This document shows positions 27,210-35,279 of a stretch of 64,000 nucleotides of DNA, one piece after another. A model generated the notes under the pieces. It ran no database searches. It worked only from the letters and a program-made list of their open reading frames with translations, and was not told where the DNA came from. Every line of letters begins with the position of its first letter. The first letter of the stretch is position 1. The position numbers and the translations under genes were made by a program. The stretch comes from Algoriphagus resistens (GTDB lineage: Bacteria; Bacteroidota; Bacteroidia; Cytophagales; Cyclobacteriaceae): NCBI RefSeq assembly GCF_001442615.1, contig NZ_LMXN01000001.1:682001-746000 (forward strand), written 5' to 3'.

Positions 27210-27407
27210 TTAATAGCCGGGGTTTTGAATCAGGTTAGGGTTCAAAGAAAGATGAATGTGAGGAATCGGGAAAAGTGCTCTGAATGGTTGTGATGGATCT
27301 TTGTCCCACCAGGTACCAGCCGTGAATTCGCCGAATCTGATCAGATCAGTTCTTCTTTTGCCCTCAAAGATAAACGCTCTTCCTCTTTCTGCAAGTAGTT
27401 CATCCAT
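27210..27407 (-). pseudogene. SusD C-terminal fragment
   Basis: 65 codons matching only the end of a SusD/RagB protein: ELLAERGRAFIFEGKRRTDLIRFG and the closing FPIPHIHLSLNPNLIQNPGY. The complete SusD at 27456 ends the same way (FPLPEQELQRNPSLTQNPGY). No signal peptide or TPR part is present, so it is the relic of a second SusD gene, left between the intact SusD and the DUF1080 gene. Confidence 0.8.
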
Positions 27408-27455
27408 AGTTAATGTGCTACCTGAGCAGATATTCTATAACCCTTACTGTTCATT

Positions 27456-29042
27456 TTAATTTGCGTATCCAGGGTTTTGGGTTAGGGACGGGTTTCTTTG
27501 TAACTCCTGTTCAGGCAATGGGAAAAGCATATTAGCTTCTTTGATCGGTCCATTGAAATAGTTGGTGGCACCCACCGCATCAATGAAGTTAATCTCTCCA
27601 CTTCCATCCTGAACAGGGCTTGGCATTTTGCGGGTTCGCATCACATCAAACCAAATTGGAAATTCGAAAACCAGTTCTCTGACACGTTCTTCCCAAACCT
27701 CTTCTACAAACTGCTCCACTGATAACCCTTCCAGTTCGCTTCTAATATCTGCCGGATCCATTTTCCACATAGCACGCTCTTTAATCTGGGCTAAGTAATC
27801 AATAGCTTCAGGAGTAACCCCTTCAGACATAGCTATTGCTTCTGCAGCGACCAGGAGAACATCTGCATAAGAATAGATCACTTTGTCCTTACTTGAAAGA
27901 GCTGAGTTTCTGGCTGCTTCTTCGTCAACCCACATATAAGGCGAGGTTGCAAAATCAATTTCTTCACCTTCTATAGTGATAGAAGAATGGAAGTACTGTT
28001 TTTCTTGAACCCGTAAATCATTCTCGCGATCATAAGAGTTTAACAGAGGAGGTGTAGGGCCATAGGCATTGTTGGTAATGGCGTAAGCTAATTGCGGAGC
28101 CATTGTAACGGGATAGCAAATCGCCGGATATCCATTGTTCGCTATTGTTTCATCGAATTCATAATAATAAATGTACTCTCCCGGAATAGATTCGCTTGAT
28201 TTCAATTTATTGTATGCAGATCCGTTCGTTGCTATTTGTCCGTTACCGGTCATAGTATGCTGGGTGAGCGCATGCACGCCTGAGTTAATGATCGATCTGG
28301 CATTGCTTGCGGCATTGGCATAATTGTCTTCACCCAATGCAGCACCGCTCATAGTCAGGTATACCTCTGCCAAAACTGTCTGGGCAACTGTCTTGGATAT
28401 TCTACCGGAATTATTAGCCATGGAAAGTTCAGATAAACCTCCTCCATCAATAGCTGCATTGAGATCTTCTGTAATCAAGTCATAAATCTGCGCCGCTGGG
28501 GTTCTCTCAAGGAAGAGATTTTCAAGGCTTTCATAAGGCTCTGTTATCAATGGAACATCACCAAACATCCTTACTAGATAATAATAATTCAGAGCTCTGA
28601 AAAACTTTGCCTCAGCCATATACCTTTCTGCGTCCGCTGCTGCAAGACCAGGTGTCTCAGGGATATATTTGATTGCATTATTTGCCCTTGAAATCCCGGC
28701 ATAGATGTCAGACCACATGGAATTAAAGTAATCTGACAGGTTAAGGCCGTCAAAAGTCATTGTCTGACCTCTTTGGACATGAAATTCTTGTCCTTTATAA
28801 TCGTTGTCCACAAAACCGGAAAGATAAGGTCCAAACATAATCCTTGCACCTGAATAAACTCCTGTTTCATACATCTGCATGGCACCTCTGCGGTAAAGTG
28901 CATTAACGGCATCCCTTGCGTGTTCCGGTCGGCTGAAATATTGAGTTGAGCCTATTTCATCTTTTGGTTTTTCTTCCAAAAAGCTGTCGCATGAAGCAGT
29001 TGAAAGCAATAGCCCTAGATATAATATATGTGTTTTTTTCAT
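27456..29042 (-). CDS. SusD/RagB-family nutrient-binding lipoprotein
   Basis: 528 residues. Lipobox STASC with Cys19, then SFLEEKPKDEIGSTQYF, the TPR-helical SusD fold (ALNYYYLVRMFGDVPLITEP about 150-170) and the C-terminal RELVFEFPIWFDVMRTRKM and QNPGYAN. It forms the lid of the outer-membrane SusC channel and binds the oligosaccharide at the surface. 18 bases after the SusC gene. The ligand cannot be read from sequence; the neighbouring DUF1080 and dehydrogenase genes point to a glycoside. Confidence 0.93.
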   Translation of the reverse strand: MKKTHILYLGLLLSTASCDSFLEEKPKDEIGSTQYFSRPEHARDAVNALYRRGAMQMYETGVYSGARIMFGPYLSGFVDNDYKGQEFHVQRGQTMTFDGLNLSDYFNSMWSDIYAGISRANNAIKYIPETPGLAAADAERYMAEAKFFRALNYYYLVRMFGDVPLITEPYESLENLFLERTPAAQIYDLITEDLNAAIDGGGLSELSMANNSGRISKTVAQTVLAEVYLTMSGAALGEDNYANAASNARSIINSGVHALTQHTMTGNGQIATNGSAYNKLKSSESIPGEYIYYYEFDETIANNGYPAICYPVTMAPQLAYAITNNAYGPTPPLLNSYDRENDLRVQEKQYFHSSITIEGEEIDFATSPYMWVDEEAARNSALSSKDKVIYSYADVLLVAAEAIAMSEGVTPEAIDYLAQIKERAMWKMDPADIRSELEGLSVEQFVEEVWEERVRELVFEFPIWFDVMRTRKMPSPVQDGSGEINFIDAVGATNYFNGPIKEANMLFPLPEQELQRNPSLTQNPGYAN

Positions 29043-29060
29043 CTGTAATAATCTTTAGGA

Positions 29061-32000
29061 TTAAAATTGAAGGCTAACCCCCACGGTAAATGTTCTTGGT
29101 CTTGGATATTGGAAGAAGAAAATATTCTGTCCCCACTGGTTTCCTTCCCATGAAGAAGCTTCCGGATCGTATCCTTTGAAATCCTTAGAGTGGATCAAGA
29201 AGGCATTCTGCACGTTTGCATAAACTCTAAGTTTGCTAAGGCCAGAATTTTTTGCCATTAGCTCATTGAAAGTATAGCCTAGGGAGATTAAGTTTCCTCT
29301 GATGTAAGAACCATCAGCTACCCAGTGGCTATCTACCTCACTGTTTTGTCCTGAATATGGACCGTTTCGGATCTGCTGAACCATGGTGTTTTGGTTGTCT
29401 TCCGTCCACGCATCATATAATACGTCACTTAACCCACTAGCAAATCCAGTTCTGTCCTGAGTTGAGTGAAAGAATTGCTGTAGAATATCCACACCTGCCA
29501 CGAATTGGATATCAACGGTCAAATCAAAGTTTTTGTAATAGAAATTGTTAATAAACGCTCCATTCCACTTTGGTAAACCATTCCCTATGATAGTTCGTGC
29601 TGCGCTTCTCTTGGCTTCCCCTGGGACTGCCCCAACTTCAGCAGCCTCTGCTGCTTCGTCTGTTCCCCAAGTGCCTAATCTTTCAAATCCCCAGAATGAA
29701 CTTAAAGGTTCGCCGACCCGCAAAATTGTCTGGCTTCCAGAAACCCAGTTTGGCCCAGGAAAGATGTCTTCATCATTTTCGCCTAGCTGTTCTATTTGGT
29801 TAACATTGTAAGAGAAATTTAGGTTAGATTCCCAACTGAAGTTGCTTGTAGTTATAGGGAACGCCTTTACCAGTACTTCTACACCTCTGTTAGATACAGA
29901 ACCTATATTGTCCCTTACAGCTGCAAATCCAGATGAAGAAGGAACTGGTCTATCTAGTAATAGGTCATTGGTCAACTTATAGTAATAATCAAAACTGAAT
30001 ACCAGAGCCCTGTCAAGAAGAGAAAGGTCAAATCCAATATCAAACTGCTTTGTTTTTTCCCACTCCAAATCAGGATTTGGTAGTCTGTTAACATAGCTGA
30101 TTGGTGCCCTGGTGCCATTGATAAGTGTGGTTCCGGAAGAAATGGTACCTAACGATTGGTAGGTAGGAATCTCTGTATTACCGGTTATCCCAAAGCTTGA
30201 TCTCAATTTTAGCTCATTGATCGTGTTTGACATCCCTTGCATAAAGGGTTCGTTTGATAAAACATAGCCCACACCAACAGAAGGGAACACACCGTATTTA
30301 TTATTATCCCCAAAGCGGGAAGAACCATCGACTCTACCAGTAAAGGTCACCAGGTATTTTTCCTTATAGTTATAATTACCTCTTAAGAAATAGGAATTCA
30401 TACTCCACTCGTCATATCCGGAGTTAGGAGTACCCGGCTGGCTGGCTGCCTGAATTCTATTGAATGTAAAGGTGTCATCCGAAAAACCTGTTGCCGATAC
30501 ATTAAAGAATTCTTCAGTTCTCTTCTGCCAGCTCAAACCTGCCATGGCATTGATGGAATGATCACCAAACTCTTTAGTATAAGTCAGGTAGTTTTCCTGT
30601 TGCCAATATAAAGTATTGGTATTGCCTAAGTAGGCAGAACCATTAGGAGAAGAGATATTGATCAAATCGGTAGGGCTATAAATCTGCTCGTTATAATCAT
30701 TTTTATCAAATCCTATTTGAGAGCGTAAGTCCAATCCGGGAAGGATGTGAAAGGTGGTATAAAAATTACCAAACAATTTCGTTCTTTTTCTTAGACGGTC
30801 TTGAGTCTTTAAAACATGCACTGGATTAGGAATCGCTTCCAATCCATAAGGATCTGAGACCATACCAGAATTACTATAGGTGCCATCAGGAAACTGAACA
30901 GGGAAGATTGCCGGCATTTCTATCATAGACCGTCTAGGCATCTGATGCCCGCCGCTTTCTTCAAAGACATTTTCTTTGGTATTGTTTGCAAGCAAGTTGA
31001 TTCCGACAGATAGCCATTTTGTTGGCTGGGCATCATAAGCAAATTTACCGTTGATCCGCTTAAGGTAATTGTTAAGCATGATGCCTTCCATATCAGCATA
31101 ATTCAAAAACGCACCGAAAGAAGATTTCTCAGATTTGGACTGGAAGGACAATTGATGGTTTTGGGAAATAGCGGTACGGGTAGCTTCCTCTTGCCAATCA
31201 GTATCATACAATGGATTCCCGTTGGCATCGAATAGGTTGGGATCGTTTTTGGTGAATGCCGGAATAGGAGAGTCAGGTCTGTATTTAGCATGATTCTCGA
31301 ATCCCCGCTCAAGTACTTCCATGAATTCTTCTGCATTTAATACATCCAGTTTTTTTGGAAGTACACCGATGCTGACAAACCCATCATACCCTACAATTGT
31401 TCCTTCTGCTTTTGCACCTCTTTTAGTGCTTACCATAACGACTCCGTTTGCTCCTCTAGCTCCATAAATAGCGGTGGAAGATGCATCTTTTAATACTTCC
31501 ATACTTTCTATGTCATTTGGATTTAGGAATTCTATGTTTTCCATCACAACACCATCTACCACATACAGCGGTTGGGAAGAAGAATTAATAGTTCCAAGAC
31601 CTCGAATTAGAACCCGTGGGCTTGAAGATGGAGAACCAGAGTTAAGAAAAACATTTACCCCTGCTACCTTTCCTTTTAGGCCTTGTAGAGCATTTGTGAT
31701 CGGCTGCTTTAGTAATTCCTCACCTCCAACAACCCCTACAGAACCTGTCAAATCAGATTTTTTTACTGTACCATATCCAACTACAACTACCTCGTCAAGG
31801 TCTGTTTCATCAGCACTCATGGTTAAATTAAATTCTTTCTGGTTTCCCACCGGAACTTCCAAGGTGGTCATACCGATGAAACTCAATACCAAAACAGATT
31901 CCTCAGACTCTACAGAAAGAGAAAATTTACCATCCAAATCCGTTACTATACCATTGGAAGTTCCCTTTTCAATAACCGATACTCCAGGAAGTGGGAGTCC

Positions 32001-32438
32001 TGAGTCGTCCACCACCACACCTGTGACAGTGATTGCCGCTGCCGCTTCGATTGTAACAGCAGTTTCAGGTACATAGACAGCTCTTTTTCTTACTATTATA
32101 TTCTCATTGATCTGCTTGAATTCCAACCTAGTTTGGCTGGATAGGTTTACCAAAGCATCAAATACGTTGGTGTTGACCCGGACTTCTACCTTAGGTATAC
32201 CTTTGATTTCCTTGTTGGTATAGACAAAGTTAAATCCTGTCGCTGCTTCCAGTTGCTTGAAAGCATCCTCGATTGTCGCATTCTGTATATGCATACTTAC
32301 GTGAACCTCATCCATTCTTTTGTCCTGAATCTTAGCAGGGGCAGCAAAGAGGACAGCCATACTGAGGCACTGTACTAAGATTATTTGGAAAAATTTCTTA
32401 GATACAGTCGAAATGCATAACCGTATGTCTTTTTTCAT
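29061..32438 (-). CDS. SusC/RagA-family TonB-dependent outer-membrane transporter with STN domain
   Basis: 1125 residues. Signal peptide; a secretin/TonB N-terminal (STN) domain at about 45-100 (IEDAFKQLEAATGFNFVYTNKEI); a carboxypeptidase-regulatory-like domain at about 135-210 (GLPLPGVSVIEKGTSNGIVTD); a TonB box and plug (DEVVVVGYGTVKKSDLTGSV... ANGVVMVSTKRG); and a 22-strand barrel ending TFTVGVSLQF. STN domains in SusC proteins receive signals from FecR-type anti-sigma factors, and a FecR gene lies directly upstream. Imports an oligosaccharide captured by the SusD encoded next. Confidence 0.94.
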   Translation of the reverse strand: MKKDIRLCISTVSKKFFQIILVQCLSMAVLFAAPAKIQDKRMDEVHVSMHIQNATIEDAFKQLEAATGFNFVYTNKEIKGIPKVEVRVNTNVFDALVNLSSQTRLEFKQINENIIVRKRAVYVPETAVTIEAAAAITVTGVVVDDSGLPLPGVSVIEKGTSNGIVTDLDGKFSLSVESEESVLVLSFIGMTTLEVPVGNQKEFNLTMSADETDLDEVVVVGYGTVKKSDLTGSVGVVGGEELLKQPITNALQGLKGKVAGVNVFLNSGSPSSSPRVLIRGLGTINSSSQPLYVVDGVVMENIEFLNPNDIESMEVLKDASSTAIYGARGANGVVMVSTKRGAKAEGTIVGYDGFVSIGVLPKKLDVLNAEEFMEVLERGFENHAKYRPDSPIPAFTKNDPNLFDANGNPLYDTDWQEEATRTAISQNHQLSFQSKSEKSSFGAFLNYADMEGIMLNNYLKRINGKFAYDAQPTKWLSVGINLLANNTKENVFEESGGHQMPRRSMIEMPAIFPVQFPDGTYSNSGMVSDPYGLEAIPNPVHVLKTQDRLRKRTKLFGNFYTTFHILPGLDLRSQIGFDKNDYNEQIYSPTDLINISSPNGSAYLGNTNTLYWQQENYLTYTKEFGDHSINAMAGLSWQKRTEEFFNVSATGFSDDTFTFNRIQAASQPGTPNSGYDEWSMNSYFLRGNYNYKEKYLVTFTGRVDGSSRFGDNNKYGVFPSVGVGYVLSNEPFMQGMSNTINELKLRSSFGITGNTEIPTYQSLGTISSGTTLINGTRAPISYVNRLPNPDLEWEKTKQFDIGFDLSLLDRALVFSFDYYYKLTNDLLLDRPVPSSSGFAAVRDNIGSVSNRGVEVLVKAFPITTSNFSWESNLNFSYNVNQIEQLGENDEDIFPGPNWVSGSQTILRVGEPLSSFWGFERLGTWGTDEAAEAAEVGAVPGEAKRSAARTIIGNGLPKWNGAFINNFYYKNFDLTVDIQFVAGVDILQQFFHSTQDRTGFASGLSDVLYDAWTEDNQNTMVQQIRNGPYSGQNSEVDSHWVADGSYIRGNLISLGYTFNELMAKNSGLSKLRVYANVQNAFLIHSKDFKGYDPEASSWEGNQWGQNIFFFQYPRPRTFTVGVSLQF

Positions 32439-32519
32439 AATTTTAATTTTGGTTTAAACTAATTGATCTGGTTTATTCTTAACATCCGGGATGTTTTGAC
32501 GAAACTTCCCGAAACCTCA

Positions 32520-32547
32520 GACTGGAGATGTTGACGCATCTTCAGTC
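32520..32547. promoter_or_regulatory. Inverted repeat in the susC leader
   Basis: GACTGGAGATG / CATCTTCAGTC (11 bp, one G-T mismatch) with a 6-base spacer lies between the fecR stop and the susC start, and on the plus strand is followed by TTTTT. It could be a terminator for antisense transcripts or a leader hairpin of susC; the data do not decide. Confidence 0.35.
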
Positions 32548-32595
32548 TTTTTCGCATTTACATTCTTTTGGTTTTTTAGCATAAATAAGAGGGGG

Positions 32596-33681
32596 TTATT
32601 GTTGAAAATTTATTTGAATTTCTTTTCCGTGGATTTCATAGCTGAACCGGGCCGTATAGCTCAGTCCTTCCAGAATATTCTTCAAAGTCTCACCTTTGAA
32701 CTTTCCTGAAAGTGTCAGGTTTTCATCCTTGAAATGGTTCAGCGTGATATTCACACCAAACCAGTCCTCCAAAATCTTTATTGCCTCAGGTAGGGGAGTG
32801 TCATCGAAGATGATCGTCTGATCCAGCCATGCCATGACGACATCCTTGTCAAAAGCACCTTTTTCCCAGGATTTTCCCTTGGCATAAGTATTGATCTGTT
32901 CGCCTGGAGCCAGGTAATCCACAAACTCAGGGACTTCTGCCGACCGGACTTCTACCTTTCCGGATACGAGTGAAACGGTGATCTTTTCATCAGTGCCTGC
33001 ATGGATGTTAAAAGTAGTGCCCAGCGCTTTGGTGGAAATATCTTTGGTATGGACAATGAAAGGCTTTAACGGGTCGTGGGCTACTTCAAAAAAGGCCTCA
33101 CCTTCGAGGAAAACCTCACGTGTGTCCCCCACAAAATTCTGCATGTAGCGAATACTGCTTTTGGCATTTAACTTTACTACAGTGCCATCACTAAGCGTCA
33201 ACGCAGATTTTACCCCAGGTTTTGTACTAAAAGTCAGCCATTTTATTTCCTGGGCTTTTTCTTTTTCAGGCAGGGTATAATACAGTACGCCTAGGGCGAA
33301 TGCCAACATGAAAAGTGCCGCTGCTTTGAGTATCCGGAAATTGAAAGTCCTGCGTTTTGTTTTGTGTTTTAGAGCAAAATGCGCTATAGTGGCTTCAGGA
33401 CGTATCGGAAGACTTTTTACCTCGGGAGAGACCTCTCCATGGGCTAGTTTTTCGTTTATAGCCTCCCAGATACTTCCTATTTGTTTTCCGTCAATAACAA
33501 ATTTTCCGCTTGGCATATTCAGAACAATCTGCCTGGCAAGGCGGATGTTTTCAATGCATTGGGGGTTTCTTTTTATATAGTCTTCCCATTGAAGATTACT
33601 CTTGTTGCTTGGAGAAAGAATCCATTTTCTGAAATCAGAGTCCAAAACAAAATCTTCAACGGAATAAGGTAACTGATCCAT
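32596..33681 (-). CDS. FecR-family anti-sigma factor
   Basis: About 361 residues. N-terminal cytoplasmic part (about 1-115), one transmembrane helix (ILKAAALFMLAFALGVLYYTL, about 120-142), FecR domain (about 165-260; SDGTVVKLNAKSSIRY, FLEGEAFFEVAHDPLKPFIV) and C-terminal DUF4974 (DTPLPEAIKILEDWFGVNI). It should transmit the substrate-loaded state of the STN-carrying SusC to an ECF sigma factor. No sigma factor gene is adjacent: the divergent neighbour is galE. The frame allows a start 7 codons earlier (33702). Confidence 0.9.
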   Translation of the reverse strand: MDQLPYSVEDFVLDSDFRKWILSPSNKSNLQWEDYIKRNPQCIENIRLARQIVLNMPSGKFVIDGKQIGSIWEAINEKLAHGEVSPEVKSLPIRPEATIAHFALKHKTKRRTFNFRILKAAALFMLAFALGVLYYTLPEKEKAQEIKWLTFSTKPGVKSALTLSDGTVVKLNAKSSIRYMQNFVGDTREVFLEGEAFFEVAHDPLKPFIVHTKDISTKALGTTFNIHAGTDEKITVSLVSGKVEVRSAEVPEFVDYLAPGEQINTYAKGKSWEKGAFDKDVVMAWLDQTIIFDDTPLPEAIKILEDWFGVNITLNHFKDENLTLSGKFKGETLKNILEGLSYTARFSYEIHGKEIQINFQQ

Positions 33682-33790
33682 AGTGAGTCTATTCAGTACC
33701 ATAAGGAGCGAAAGGCCAAAAGTTATCCTTCAAAATTTTATTTTTTTTCAAACTCTTTTTGAAAAGAATTCTATAATCCACGCATTTGGA

Positions 33791-33798
33791 TAGTTTTG
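33791..33798 (+). promoter_or_regulatory. Putative -7 promoter box upstream of galE
   Basis: TAGTTTTG matches TAnnTTTG and lies 24 bases before the short upstream ORF at 33822. A transcript from it would include that ORF in the galE leader. No TTG at the usual -33 spacing was seen. Confidence 0.4.
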
Positions 33799-33821
33799 CC
33801 TAAACAAACTTTTAGAGATAA

Positions 33822-33893
33822 ATGAAAGCGAGCATGATGCAGGCAGCACATACAGAAATGAGTATTCAATGCGGGATTCCTTATAGCCGCTGA
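33822..33893 (+). CDS. Short upstream ORF (leader family, degenerate copy F)
   Basis: 23 codons (M-K-A-S-M-M-Q-A-A-H-T-E-M, then SIQCGIPYSR) ending 16 bases before galE. The DNA aligns with the other copies throughout (GCGAGCATGATG..., GCGGGATTCC, GCCGCTGAAAAA), but a 2-base loss relative to them shifts the frame after the central Met, so the A-R-F-H core is lost and translation stops early. Either a decayed copy or evidence that the nucleotide sequence itself matters. Confidence 0.4.
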   Translation: MKASMMQAAHTEMSIQCGIPYSR

Positions 33894-33909
33894 AAAACTA
33901 TAATAAAAG

Positions 33910-34917
33910 ATGAAAAACATTTTAATCACTGGAGGAGCTGGTTACATCGGTTCTCATACAGCTGTGCAACTGGTAAAATCTGGATATAATCCGATAATTG
34001 TCGATGATCTGTCCAATTCGGACGAGAAAGTATTGGATAGATTGGAAGAGATTTTGGGCAGAAAGCTTTCTTTCTATAAGGGTGACTGTAGTGACCGGGT
34101 TTTGCTGGAGAAGATAGCCTCAGCCCATGATCTGGCAGGAATTATTCATTTCGCAGCATTCAAAGCAGTAGGGGAAAGTACCGAACATCCGCTGAAATAT
34201 TATAAGAATAACCTCGGGTCACTTCTTGTTTTGCTTGATTTCATGAGGGATCATCAAATCAAAGACCTCGTATTTTCTTCCTCATGTACGGTGTACGGCC
34301 AGCCAGAGATCCTTCCTGTGACCGAATCCACTCCAAGAAAAGATGCGGAAAGCCCATATGGCAATACAAAGAAAATCTGCGAGGATATTCTGGTGGATTT
34401 TGTGAAAAGCAAGGGTGGGGTCCGCGTGGTTTCCCTTCGCTACTTCAATCCTGTAGGTGCTCATCCTAGCGGTAAGATTGGTGAGTTGCCAATAGGTACA
34501 CCGGCGAATCTGGTTCCTTTTGTAACCCAGACTGCTGCGGGAATCAGAGAAAAGTTAACGGTTTTCGGTAATGATTACGATACCCCTGATGGATCATGTA
34601 TCAGGGATTTCATCCATGTGATGGATTTGGCAGATGCACATTTACGGGCGTTTGAATACCTGGGCAAGCAGGACAATAACTTCTACGATGTATTCAATGT
34701 AGGGACCGGAAACGGCAACACGGTCTTGGAAGTCATCACAACCTTCGAGAAAGTGAATAACGTCAGTGTCAATTATGAAATCGGCCCAAGAAGACCGGGC
34801 GATGTGGTGAAGATCTGGGCTGACACCGATAAAATCAAAACAGTGTTAAAGTGGACCCCGAGCTATTCCCTGGAAGATTCCATGCGTGACAGCTGGAATT
34901 GGCAGAAAACGTTGTAG
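33910..34917 (+). CDS. galE: UDP-glucose 4-epimerase
   Basis: 335 residues, normal for GalE. NAD-binding GGAGYIGSHT at the N-terminus, DDLSNS at about 36, VFSSSCTVYG (catalytic Ser/Thr region) and SPYGNTKKICED (catalytic Tyr and Lys), then YFNPVGAHPSG and the substrate-binding ...GSCIRDFIHVMDLADAH. Interconverts UDP-glucose and UDP-galactose in the Leloir pathway or for surface glycans. Monocistronic, with a strong terminator. Its leader contains a degenerate copy of the short-ORF module. Confidence 0.95.
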   Translation: MKNILITGGAGYIGSHTAVQLVKSGYNPIIVDDLSNSDEKVLDRLEEILGRKLSFYKGDCSDRVLLEKIASAHDLAGIIHFAAFKAVGESTEHPLKYYKNNLGSLLVLLDFMRDHQIKDLVFSSSCTVYGQPEILPVTESTPRKDAESPYGNTKKICEDILVDFVKSKGGVRVVSLRYFNPVGAHPSGKIGELPIGTPANLVPFVTQTAAGIREKLTVFGNDYDTPDGSCIRDFIHVMDLADAHLRAFEYLGKQDNNFYDVFNVGTGNGNTVLEVITTFEKVNNVSVNYEIGPRRPGDVVKIWADTDKIKTVLKWTPSYSLEDSMRDSWNWQKTL

Positions 34918-34940
34918 CATAGCAAGTCATACCTGGTCTT

Positions 34941-34992
34941 ACGGCTCTTCCAGTGGTTTTCAAAATATCTGGAAGAGCCGTTTATTTTTTTT
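34941..34992 (+). terminator. Rho-independent terminator of galE
   Basis: ACGGCTCTTCCAG / CTGGAAGAGCCGT (13 bp perfect) with a 15-base loop, followed by TTATTTTTTTT. Confidence 0.9.
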
Positions 34993-35279
34993 CATACTGG
35001 ACAATTGAAATGCTGCGATGATTGGTGGCTGATCTTGTTTTTAGTTCATTCCCAGTTACCTACTTGAAAGTTATCAACGAGGCAAATCTTTATTTGATTG
35101 ACATTTTCAATCATGTGACTGTTTTAATAAAGTTAGTTGAATCCGTTTTTGGATTTAATGCATGCTGGTTTAATCTGGACCTATTTTTTTATTGTTGCTA
35201 AAGAGTTATAATTTGAGGGGTAAAATAGTGAAGAATTCAGCAATTCTAGATTGCAACTAGTATCATTCAAAGATAAACT
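34993..35279. other. Intergenic region upstream of the hybrid kinase
   Basis: AT-rich, no open frame worth calling and no recognisable RNA. It must contain the promoter of the kinase gene, but no convincing TTG/TAnnTTTG pair was found. Confidence 0.5.
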
